From an uncultured Bacteroidales bacterium (GTDB lineage: Bacteria; Bacteroidota; Bacteroidia; Bacteroidales; UBA932): a stretch of 64,000 nucleotides of DNA. The position numbers and the translations under genes were made by a program. Of this stretch, positions 35,148 to 42,636 are shown piece by piece. The stretch spans positions 1 through 64,000 of the forward strand of contig CAJOHV010000001.1 of NCBI GenBank assembly GCA_905234485.1. The letters run 5' to 3'. Every line of letters starts with the position of its first letter. The stretch's first letter is position 1. A model generated the notes under the pieces. It saw only the letters and a program-made list of their open reading frames with translations, did no database searches and had not been told where the DNA came from.

Positions 35148-37355
35148 TTATTCTGCTTCGGGAACGACTTCCGCAGCCTCGGCCTCAGCCGGAGCCTCAG
35201 CGGGCGCTTCCACCTGCTCCACCTTCGGCTTGCGCTCGATGCCCATCCACTTCAGGTTGTTCGTGAAGTACAGGCCTGCGAATGCGCCGCAGAGGAGAAG
35301 GAGGATAATGATGATAGTCGGCCAGGGGCTCTTCTTGGGAGCATACGGGTCGTCCTTCGTCGCGATCTTAGGATACTTCGCAAGCGAGGTGAGGGTTGCG
35401 CCGAAGACGATGTTCACGATGATCTTGCTGTTGATGGCCCAGCCGTTCGCATTCAGCACCGGACCGAGGTTACGCTTGCGCAGTTTCAGCCATGCGATGA
35501 ACATCGAAGGACCGGAAATCACAAGGATGAGCACCAGAAGCGCGATAAGCGGGGTGTACCAGTGTGCGAACAGCGCTGCGAGAGCGGATAGCACGAAGCC
35601 CAATGCCAGGCCGATGGCGGCGAAGATACCGGCGAACTTGGCTATGTCGAACTTGTTCTCCACGGGCGCGGCCTTGGCGGCTTCCTTGTCCGCGGGGAGG
35701 GTGGCAGTGTTCGCCTTTGCGGTCAGATCACCGGTAACCTTCGCATCTTTCTCGGCCGCGCTCTTGTTGATACGGTCGGAGATGGTACGCGCGAGTTTCT
35801 TGTACGGCGACCAGAAGGCCTGACGTACGCTCACGGGGTTGTCCACGATCTTGGTGACCGTGGCGTCGTAGTCAAGGCCGTCGCGATCGTAGAACACGGC
35901 GTTCTGGCCCACGCGAAGAGCGTCCACGTCGCCGTCCGTCAGCACGGCAGCGATGAGCGCGGTCTTGCCCGTGCTCTTGGAGACGCAGTTGCAGTAAAGA
36001 ATGTACATTCCGCTCTGGCCTGCCATGTCTGCATGCTTGCCCATATCGGCCACATTGATACACAGATCCAGACACCTCTGGTCGATGTAGAGTTTACCGG
36101 CCTGGAAGACTGCAAGGTCATTCGGGCTGTAGAACGCACCAAGGATAACGTAGTTGTTGAGGAACTCGAAGAAGTAGCGATAATAGTGCATCAGTTTGTC
36201 CACTTCGTCGATGGCATTGGCCTCGTCAGTGAGGGCAAGATCCTGCTCGATGAGCGCGAGGACAGCCTCTTTCTTGTCCGCCTTGAGGAGTTCTTTCGCC
36301 TTCTCCAGACCGAGCGACTCGACCGATGCGCCGGCCTTCGATCCAGCCCAGGCCTTGAATGCGTCGAACTTGGCGACTATTGCATTCCACTGATCCTCGG
36401 TCATGCCCTTCTTGCCCTTGAGTTCTTTGTCGAGCACGAGAGCCTTGAGGGAAGCGAACGCTCCCTTCCATGCGGGGTTGATACCTTCGAATGCGAGCAC
36501 GCCGTCAGCATTCGGGCGGGCGAGCGGGTATTCGGCGATCTGGCCCATTTCGGCGGTCATATCGCCTGCGCTGATGGATGCGATCTTCGCCACGTCCACG
36601 TCTACCGCGCCTGCGGCATCGGCGTTGAAGGCGATGAGTTTGCAGCGGAGGAAGTAATCCGCGATCTTTGCCTTCACAGCCTCGACTGCCGCGAGAGCCG
36701 CCTCCGTGTCGTCGCCGAACGGGAGGATGTCCGCCTTCTTAGCCTCGGCCCACGCCACATAGGCGGCGAGAGCATCATAGAAAGCGGTGATCAGTTCTGC
36801 GTCCACGCCGGCAGCGCCGCTACGGTCGGTCTTCGAACCCACGAGCGCCACAGTCTGGGCGATGGCCTCCTTGACCGCTTCGTCGTCTGCGGAATCCGGG
36901 GTGACGATGCCGTCGCCGTTGAACTTGGTGCCGGCGAAGATTGCCACGCTGTCCGAAGAATCAGCGAGGGTAATCTCTTCCGCATCGGCCTTGCCGAGGT
37001 TGGCAAGAATCTGCCTTGCAGAGTTGTAAAGGCGTGCGCCGGCCTCGACTCCCTGGTTGAGTTCAGCAAGAGGGAGGGTGTCCGAGCCCTTCAGGATAAG
37101 GTCTTTATCCTTGAGCACAGAGGTGATCCACTCCGCAGCGGCCACCACTTCGTAAACCCTGATCTTACCGTCTTTGTCGGTGTCCAGGAGGTTAAGGGTC
37201 TTTTTGTCGAAATACAGGCCGTCGACGGGACAGCTGAGGACGGTCCAGAGTTTCTGGTCTAGTTCGCCGAGGTGAGCGATATCTTCTCCTGAAGAAATCT
37301 TCACTCTGGTGACACCGCCGAGGGAGCAAAAGCTCCAAGGATACTTATTGTCCAT
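35148..37355 (-). CDS. Large EF-hand membrane protein of unknown function
   Basis: I do not recognise this 735-residue protein. It has no signal peptide. A perfect EF-hand loop lies at residues 58-69 (D58, D60, D62, G63, I65, E69), and a degenerate one (FNGDGIVTPDSADDE) near 145, so calcium binding is plausible. The middle is Ala/Asp/Lys-rich and helical, with regularly spaced VDxL-type motifs; two hydrophobic helices follow at about 575-625 and one at about 680-700, and the tail is Ala/Pro/Glu-rich. It is co-transcribed with the PEGA gene and divergent from the DUF389 gene. Confidence 0.6.
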   Translation of the reverse strand: MDNKYPWSFCSLGGVTRVKISSGEDIAHLGELDQKLWTVLSCPVDGLYFDKKTLNLLDTDKDGKIRVYEVVAAAEWITSVLKDKDLILKGSDTLPLAELNQGVEAGARLYNSARQILANLGKADAEEITLADSSDSVAIFAGTKFNGDGIVTPDSADDEAVKEAIAQTVALVGSKTDRSGAAGVDAELITAFYDALAAYVAWAEAKKADILPFGDDTEAALAAVEAVKAKIADYFLRCKLIAFNADAAGAVDVDVAKIASISAGDMTAEMGQIAEYPLARPNADGVLAFEGINPAWKGAFASLKALVLDKELKGKKGMTEDQWNAIVAKFDAFKAWAGSKAGASVESLGLEKAKELLKADKKEAVLALIEQDLALTDEANAIDEVDKLMHYYRYFFEFLNNYVILGAFYSPNDLAVFQAGKLYIDQRCLDLCINVADMGKHADMAGQSGMYILYCNCVSKSTGKTALIAAVLTDGDVDALRVGQNAVFYDRDGLDYDATVTKIVDNPVSVRQAFWSPYKKLARTISDRINKSAAEKDAKVTGDLTAKANTATLPADKEAAKAAPVENKFDIAKFAGIFAAIGLALGFVLSALAALFAHWYTPLIALLVLILVISGPSMFIAWLKLRKRNLGPVLNANGWAINSKIIVNIVFGATLTSLAKYPKIATKDDPYAPKKSPWPTIIIILLLLCGAFAGLYFTNNLKWMGIERKPKVEQVEAPAEAPAEAEAAEVVPEAE

Positions 37356-37401
37356 AGGTTGGGTTTTATATTAGTTTTGTCTGTTATCGGGTTCAATCTC
37401 T

Positions 37402-37431
37402 CAAAGTTAGAAATTTTATTTCATATATTTG
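37402..37431. promoter_or_regulatory. Divergent -7 boxes of the EF-hand operon and the DUF389 gene
   Basis: TAACTTTG on the minus strand (37409 to 37402) is 46 bases before the EF-hand protein ATG, and TATATTTG on the plus strand (37424-37431) is 20 bases before the DUF389 ATG. Confidence 0.5.
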
Positions 37432-37451
37432 CCTTACAGAATTGGAGAGTT

Positions 37452-38783
37452 ATGGAAACAAATATCTGGGGCAAGATTGCGACATTCATCAACGTCAGGA
37501 CTGAAATAGACATTCAGGCAGCGAACATAAGCATACGCAAAAACATCCATTTCCAGGGAATGACAGTTTTCATCCTCGCCTGCGCGATCATAATCGCCAG
37601 TGTGGGACTGAACCTCAACTCTATCCCTGTGATAATCGGCGCGATGCTTATCTCCCCCGTGATGGGTCCTATCCTGGGCTTCGGCCTGGGTCTCGCCACC
37701 AACGACACAGCGCTGGTGAAGGACGCGCTGAAGAACTTCCTGATTATGGTAGGCATCAGCATCCTCGCCTCCGCAATCTACTTCCTGCTCTCTCCCCTCT
37801 CGCCCAGCCAGAAAACCGAACTCCTCGCGCGCACGAACCCTACTATCTACGATGTGCTGATAGCGCTGTTCGGCGGCGCCGCCGGCATGTTCGCCACCTC
37901 GCGCAAGGAAGGCGGCACCGTGATTCCGGGAGTTGCGATCGCCACCGCCCTGATGCCGCCGCTGTGCACCATAGGCTACGGCCTGGCGCATCTGGACCCG
38001 AAGTTCATCTTCGGCGCGCTATATCTGTTCATCATCAACAGCATCTTCATCGCCCTGGCCACTTTCCTGGTGGCCAAGTACCTCCGCTTCCCTTCCGTCT
38101 TCGACGAAAATGAAGCCCGCAGGCGCAGGGCACGCAGAATAATCTGGGCGATAATGGTGGTGATAATAGTGCCCAGCATCATCTCCGCCGTGAATATAGT
38201 CAAGGAAACCAATTTCGAAAGGAATGTGGAGACCCTGGTGGAGAAGAACAAGACGGTCGGCAGGAGTTATATCTTCAACCACTCCATCGAGATAGACGGC
38301 AGGAAACATACTGTGCATCTCTATCTCGCAGGCGAGGTGCTGCCGGACGCGGAGAAGGAAAGCATCTATCAGGATGCGGAAGAACTCGGCATTAAGCGCA
38401 ACCAGTTGACCTTCCACGAAGATGCTGCAATCAGGGGCGCGATCGACGGCGAACTCCTCAAGAACTTCTACGAAGACAATGCCCGCAAGATCAACGACCT
38501 CAACGCAGATGTCGCCCGCCTGAACGACGAACTGGACGAGTACAAAGCGAAGGAACTCCCCACCAAAGTCCTCGCCCTGGAAATCGCTTCGCAGTACGAC
38601 AACATCACCAACGTCTCCATCTCCCGCGGTCAGTCGGTGGATCCTCTCACCGGAAACGCTTCAGATGAAATACTGATTATACTCTCAGTCAGCGAGCCCC
38701 TTTCCGAGGAGGCGCTCGATAAAATGACAAATTGGCTCCGAGTCCGCCTCGAAACCAATAACGTCACTGTCATTCAGAAATAA
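37452..38783 (+). CDS. DUF389 family membrane protein
   Basis: A 443-residue protein with a DUF389 hydrophobic core of about seven helices (residues 30-250), recognisable by VIIGAMLISPVMGPILGFGLGLA, GVAIATALMPPLCTIGYGL and a following helix. A long soluble C-terminal region of about 190 residues includes a coiled-coil-like stretch near 340-375. A role in transport or signalling is unknown. The frame opens 31 codons upstream, but that segment crosses the -7 box, so METNIWGK at 37452 is chosen. Confidence 0.85.
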   Translation: METNIWGKIATFINVRTEIDIQAANISIRKNIHFQGMTVFILACAIIIASVGLNLNSIPVIIGAMLISPVMGPILGFGLGLATNDTALVKDALKNFLIMVGISILASAIYFLLSPLSPSQKTELLARTNPTIYDVLIALFGGAAGMFATSRKEGGTVIPGVAIATALMPPLCTIGYGLAHLDPKFIFGALYLFIINSIFIALATFLVAKYLRFPSVFDENEARRRRARRIIWAIMVVIIVPSIISAVNIVKETNFERNVETLVEKNKTVGRSYIFNHSIEIDGRKHTVHLYLAGEVLPDAEKESIYQDAEELGIKRNQLTFHEDAAIRGAIDGELLKNFYEDNARKINDLNADVARLNDELDEYKAKELPTKVLALEIASQYDNITNVSISRGQSVDPLTGNASDEILIILSVSEPLSEEALDKMTNWLRVRLETNNVTVIQK

Positions 38784-38969
38784 AAGATCCCCGATCTGGT
38801 CGGGGATGACGGTGGGTAGCGGTTAGAGGCCCGAAGGGCCGAAGGCGGCATCAGCCGCCGTGCCGTGAGGGAGGAGCGATGCGACGACCGGAAGGCACCC
38901 GCCGGGAGCGTAGCGAAGGCGGCATGCCCCACCGGGGCAGTTGCGAAGCAACGGGGGTGAAAAGCCGAA
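38784..38969. repeat. Hairpin array, no gene
   Basis: The space between the DUF389 and CNNM genes holds at least five small stems: ATCCCCGA/TCGGGGAT (38788-38808), GGCCC-GAA-GGGCC (38828-38840), GGCGGC-ATCA-GCCGCC (38844-38859), TGCCCC-ACC-GGGGCA (38925-38939) and GTTGC-GAA-GCAAC (38940-38952). The first looks like a REP-type terminator stem. No start codon with coding bias is seen. Confidence 0.65.
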
Positions 38970-39011
38970 GGCTGCTAAGAAGCGGCCTTTTTGGCCGCTT
39001 TCTTAGCAGCC
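38970..39011. terminator. Long hairpin across the CNNM stop codon
   Basis: The 18-base arm from 38970 pairs with 38993-39011 (one bulged base) around a five-T loop. The arm contains the stop codon and the last eleven or so codons (KKAAKKAAS) of the CNNM gene. On the minus strand a second tiny stem AGCC-TTC-GGCT and TTTT follow, which could be the actual terminator. Confidence 0.6.
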
Positions 39012-40048
39012 AGCGCAGCAGCGGTGCGCTGCGTTCGGGTCCAGCGGTCGCGGGCGAGTTGCTGCATGTCGCGGACCGTGTCCTGTTCGTCCACTATCTC
39101 GCTGCCGAGAAGAGTCTCTATCACGTCTTCCAGAGTGAGAATTCCCTGGAATGAACCGTATTCGTTAATCACCACTGCGATCTGCTCGTCCTTCGAGAGC
39201 ATCTCATCCCAGATCTCGTCCAGAGGCTTGTCTTCGGCGAACACGGGGACGTCGCGCTTGATGGTGCTGAGCGTAAGGTCGAACTTGTCGTCAGCCATCA
39301 ACTGCAGAGCTTCCATCCTTAAAATATAGCCGGTGATGTATTCGTCGTTGTCCGCATAGACAGGGATGCGCGAATGGTGCTGGAAGCGCTCGTCGTGGTG
39401 GAACTCGCGCAGAGTCATGGACTCCGGCGCGATGGCGGCCACGACGCGCGGCGTCATCACATCGGCCGCCGTCACCTCATCCATGTTGATGAGGTTCTGG
39501 ATGATGGTGCTTTCGTCCTGCTCCAGGTCGCCCTCTTCCTCGGAAGCCACGGCCATGGCGGCGACTTCGTCGCGCGAGACCGAGACTTCGGCGTCCTGGG
39601 GCGCGATGACCCTCGTCAGTTTCTCCACGCACCACACTATCGGGAACATAATGAACACCAGCACCCTCAGCGAGAAGGTGGCGAAGCCCATCAGAGACTT
39701 CCAGTAGGATGTGCCTATGGTCTTGGGGATGATCTCCGAGAAGATCAGGATGAGGATGGTCGCTATCGCAGTGATTACGCCGAACCAGGCGGAGCCGAAG
39801 AGAATCGTGGCCTGACGGCCTACGCCCGCGGCGCCGATGGTGTTCACGATGGTGTTAAGCGAGAGAATGGCGGCGATGGGCCTGGAAGATTCGGTCTTGA
39901 ACTTCTTGAAGCGCGCCGCGGGTTTGTAACCCTCCTCTTCCCGAAGGGTGATGTACGAAATCGGCGTGCTCATCAGCGTCGCCTCAAGCACTGAGCAGAG
40001 GAACGAGACGGCCATCGTGCCGAAAAGGAAGAGGAGAAGAAGACCCAT
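38975..40048 (-). CDS. CNNM/HlyC-CorC family protein (DUF21 with CBS pair)
   Basis: A 357-residue membrane protein. Residues 1-135 form the DUF21 membrane domain (LATIL-type helices, ILSLNTIVNTIGAAGVG, FSEIIPKTIG), followed by a CBS pair (about 195-320: DVMTPRVVAAIAP...IPVYADNDEYITGYIL and AVVINEYGSFQGILTLEDVIETLLG). The family is linked to magnesium and cobalt handling. The C-terminal CorC_HlyC domain is absent; instead there is a short Lys/Ala tail. It is the last gene of the ileS operon. Confidence 0.87.
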   Translation of the reverse strand: MGLLLLFLFGTMAVSFLCSVLEATLMSTPISYITLREEEGYKPAARFKKFKTESSRPIAAILSLNTIVNTIGAAGVGRQATILFGSAWFGVITAIATILILIFSEIIPKTIGTSYWKSLMGFATFSLRVLVFIMFPIVWCVEKLTRVIAPQDAEVSVSRDEVAAMAVASEEEGDLEQDESTIIQNLINMDEVTAADVMTPRVVAAIAPESMTLREFHHDERFQHHSRIPVYADNDEYITGYILRMEALQLMADDKFDLTLSTIKRDVPVFAEDKPLDEIWDEMLSKDEQIAVVINEYGSFQGILTLEDVIETLLGSEIVDEQDTVRDMQQLARDRWTRTQRTAAALAAKKAAKKAAS

Positions 40049-40053
40049 AACAA

Positions 40054-40446
40054 TTATCTCTGATCCACGTTCTTACCGTAAACGACAAGTCGCTGGAAGG
40101 TGTATTCGGTGACGAGGTTGAACACCAGGTTGATAATGGTCACCCAATACTCGTTCCACCAGAGGTTACCGGCAAGATACTGCTCCAGCCAAGTCGAAAC
40201 CGGGGTGAAGACGCAGTAGTAGCCGAACACCTTCAGCATAGCGATGGGTACGTTGTTGGTGCTCTTGAAAGTGAACTTCCTGTTGATGGTGAAGTTCCAG
40301 ATAACCGACAGAACCAGGGCGATGAGATACGACACCCAGTAGTGCCAGTGGAACACTTCATTGAACAGGGCGAAGGAGCCGAACTCCAGGGCTCCTGCGC
40401 TCGCTGAAAGAAGCGCGTATTTGATGAACCTTAAGTATTCGTTCAC
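40054..40446 (-). CDS. GtrA family membrane protein
   Basis: A 130-residue protein with four transmembrane helices of the GtrA/flippase-associated family: LLSASAGALEFGSFALFNE, YWVSYLIALVLSVIWNFTINRKFTFK, where the NRKFTF motif after the second helix is diagnostic. GtrA-like proteins are linked to moving lipid-bound sugars across the inner membrane. It starts at a GTG at 40446 that overlaps the stop of the GH27 gene by one base. Confidence 0.85.
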   Translation of the reverse strand: MNEYLRFIKYALLSASAGALEFGSFALFNEVFHWHYWVSYLIALVLSVIWNFTINRKFTFKSTNNVPIAMLKVFGYYCVFTPVSTWLEQYLAGNLWWNEYWVTIINLVFNLVTEYTFQRLVVYGKNVDQR

Positions 40447-41654
40447 TACTTGCCTATTCTATAAAGGACCACGTCGTGGGAAGCGACACTGACTTTCTGG
40501 ACGCCCTTGGTCTTGCGGACCTTGGCCTTCGCATCCCACAGATTGCGGGCCTTGCAGCCGGCCGGATCGAAGGTCTGTCCGCTGAGTTCGTCCGTGAACT
40601 TCAGGGAAGCCCAGTCCAGATTGATTACCGCATCCTCGGCGCCACGGTTGAAGAGGCAGAATGCCCATTCTCCGCCGGCGAGAGGCTTGAACCAATACTC
40701 AATGCCATTCTCGCTCTTGAGCCTCAGGCCCTGCACTCCCAGGGGATCCTGGTCGATGGCGATGACGTCTTTGTTGATGAGTATCTTCAGAATGTCGTCC
40801 GGCATAGTGGTGAGGTCGTTGCCCATGAGAAGCGGAGCCGCCATCATACACCAGAGGGTGAAGTGCGAGCGATTCTCCGCCAGGGTCATCTGGCCGTTGC
40901 CCACCTCGAGCATATCAGGATCGTTCCAATGGCCGGGGCCGGCATAGGCGCGGAGCGGCTCATTGAGGTCGACCAGATTCATCACTGGATCACCGTGCCA
41001 CTGGCCGTCGAATTCCGCCGGAATCGTATCGAAATAGGGCCATATGTCGCCGGTAGTGCGCCACGACTGCGCCACCTCTGCTCCCCATTCCCACGGTTTC
41101 GCGGTTCCCCACTCGCACATGCTGAACCAGATCGGACGGCCGGTGGCCTTAAGGGCCTCGCTCATCAGTTTATACGCCCCCTTGGGGTTGATGTTCTCGG
41201 TGTAGCACCAGTCGTATTTGAGGTAATCCACGCCCCACTGGGCATAGGTGTATGCGTCCTGAAATTCGTGGCCGACACTGCCGGCGCAGCCGCCGCAGGT
41301 CTTCCAGCCGGCGTCGCTGTAGATGCCGAGTTTCATTCCGCGGGAGTGGACATAGTCAGCCAGGGCCTTGATGCCCGAAGGGAATTTCTCAGGATCTTCG
41401 TGGATGAAGCCCTGCTCGTCGCGATCGCCGTGCCAGCCGTCATCCAGATTAAGATATATGTATCCGGCATCCACCAGTCCGAGTTCCACCATCTTGTCCG
41501 CTGTGGCCTTGATGAGGTCTTCGTTGATGTTCATGCCGAACTTGTTCCAACTGTTCCAGCCCATCTGAGGGGTGGCTCCGAGAGTCTCCTGCGCCGAAAC
41601 GCGGACAGGGAGAAGCATTGCGGCCGCAAGAGCGGCGAAGAATAACTTGCGCAT
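40446..41654 (-). CDS. GH27 alpha-galactosidase, secreted
   Basis: Retaining glycosidase that removes terminal alpha-linked galactose (or N-acetylgalactosamine) from glycans. The 402-residue protein has a signal peptide to about residue 21, the TPQMGWNSWNKFG opening of the family, the nucleophile Asp148 in YLKYDWCY and the acid-base Asp203 in RTTGDIWPYF. A C-terminal beta domain follows. It sits between lspA and gtrA in the same operon, an unusual partnership. Other GH families such as GH36 are unlikely given these motifs. Confidence 0.92.
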   Translation of the reverse strand: MRKLFFAALAAAMLLPVRVSAQETLGATPQMGWNSWNKFGMNINEDLIKATADKMVELGLVDAGYIYLNLDDGWHGDRDEQGFIHEDPEKFPSGIKALADYVHSRGMKLGIYSDAGWKTCGGCAGSVGHEFQDAYTYAQWGVDYLKYDWCYTENINPKGAYKLMSEALKATGRPIWFSMCEWGTAKPWEWGAEVAQSWRTTGDIWPYFDTIPAEFDGQWHGDPVMNLVDLNEPLRAYAGPGHWNDPDMLEVGNGQMTLAENRSHFTLWCMMAAPLLMGNDLTTMPDDILKILINKDVIAIDQDPLGVQGLRLKSENGIEYWFKPLAGGEWAFCLFNRGAEDAVINLDWASLKFTDELSGQTFDPAGCKARNLWDAKAKVRKTKGVQKVSVASHDVVLYRIGK

Positions 41655-41670
41655 ATTGAATTTTTTGGTT

Positions 41671-42216
41671 TTAATCTTTATTCTCTTCCTTGGAGAAGAA
41701 CTTCCACTGGAAGAGTATCAGGTAGAAGGCGCCGACCGTCACGCAACTGTCGGCAAAATTAAACACCGGCGGGAAGAAGGTGGCGCTGAACATATCCACC
41801 ACTTTTCCGAACATGAAGCCGAACGGCGCTCCGGCGAGCCTGAGTTCGGGCCAGATGATGCCGTAGAAGAAACAGTCGATAATATTGCCGAAGGCGCCGG
41901 CGGTGATGAGGGTCAGGCCTATCAGCACACCCACGGGGGTGTCCGGCCTGCGCATCAGTTTGCCTATCCACCAGATAAGGAAGCCGGACAGCACTATCCT
42001 GAACACAGACAGCAACACCTTTCCGACAATCCCGCCGAACTTCATTCCGAAGGCCATGCCCTCGTTCTCCACGAAGCACAGGCGGAACCAGTTGCCGATG
42101 ACCGGGATGACCTCTCCCAGGCTCATATTCGTCTTGACCAGGACTTTTATGACCTGATCGATAATGACGAGTACGATGCCGAGTATGGCCAGTTTCGCTC
42201 CCTTCGAGATCTTCAT
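41671..42216 (-). CDS. lspA: Lipoprotein signal peptidase
   Basis: Aspartic protease in the inner membrane that cuts signal peptides from prolipoproteins. The 181-residue protein has four transmembrane segments and the two catalytic regions: ITAGAFGNIIDCFFYG (the GAxGNxxD motif) and FNFADSCVTVGAF (the FNxAD motif). Length is normal for Bacteroidota. It lies directly between the dksA-like gene (2 bases upstream) and GH27, in the conserved ileS-dksA-lspA order. Confidence 0.95.
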   Translation of the reverse strand: MKISKGAKLAILGIVLVIIDQVIKVLVKTNMSLGEVIPVIGNWFRLCFVENEGMAFGMKFGGIVGKVLLSVFRIVLSGFLIWWIGKLMRRPDTPVGVLIGLTLITAGAFGNIIDCFFYGIIWPELRLAGAPFGFMFGKVVDMFSATFFPPVFNFADSCVTVGAFYLILFQWKFFSKEENKD

Positions 42217-42218
42217 CG

Positions 42219-42617
42219 CTAGTTCTTGCCCTGCTTGGCGAGCATTTCCTTGGCCTCAACGGTCAGGGTTGCGTGCGGCACGAGACGGAGCCTCTCCTTG
42301 GGGATGAGTTTGCCCGTGACGCGGCATATGCCGTAGGTCTTGTTCTCGATGCGTACGAGAGCCGCCTCGAGGTTCTTGATGAATTTGTACTGACGCTGTG
42401 CGAGTTGGCTGGCCTCCTCTTTGGAGCGCTGGTTCGCGCCGTCGTCCTCCACCGTCTTGAAGGAAGGGGATGTGTCGTCGATGTCGTTCGCACCGCCGCT
42501 TCTCGCTACCTCGCGATAGGTGTTGTACTCAGCCTTGGCTTTGGCAAGCATGTCTTCGATGATGGCCTTGAACTCGGCAAGTTCCTCATCGGAATAGCGT
42601 GTTTTCTCTTCTGCCAT
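42219..42617 (-). CDS. TraR/DksA family protein without the zinc cysteines
   Basis: A 132-residue helical protein whose C-terminal half matches DksA/TraR: YGICRVTGKLIPKERLRLVPHATLTVEAK. Only one cysteine remains at the zinc finger (YGIC), where DksA has four, so it is unlikely to bind zinc in the usual way. The N-terminal part is a predicted coiled coil carrying acidic residues, as in RNA-polymerase secondary-channel proteins. It sits between ileS and lspA, an order I believe is common in Bacteroidota, and could modulate transcription; that is inference. Confidence 0.85.
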   Translation of the reverse strand: MAEEKTRYSDEELAEFKAIIEDMLAKAKAEYNTYREVARSGGANDIDDTSPSFKTVEDDGANQRSKEEASQLAQRQYKFIKNLEAALVRIENKTYGICRVTGKLIPKERLRLVPHATLTVEAKEMLAKQGKN

Positions 42618-42636
42618 AGTTGTAGTGTGTTAGTTG

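Noticed and set aside
38784..38969. CRISPR-like array
   Set aside because: The stems differ from one another and there is no repeat-spacer periodicity or cas gene.
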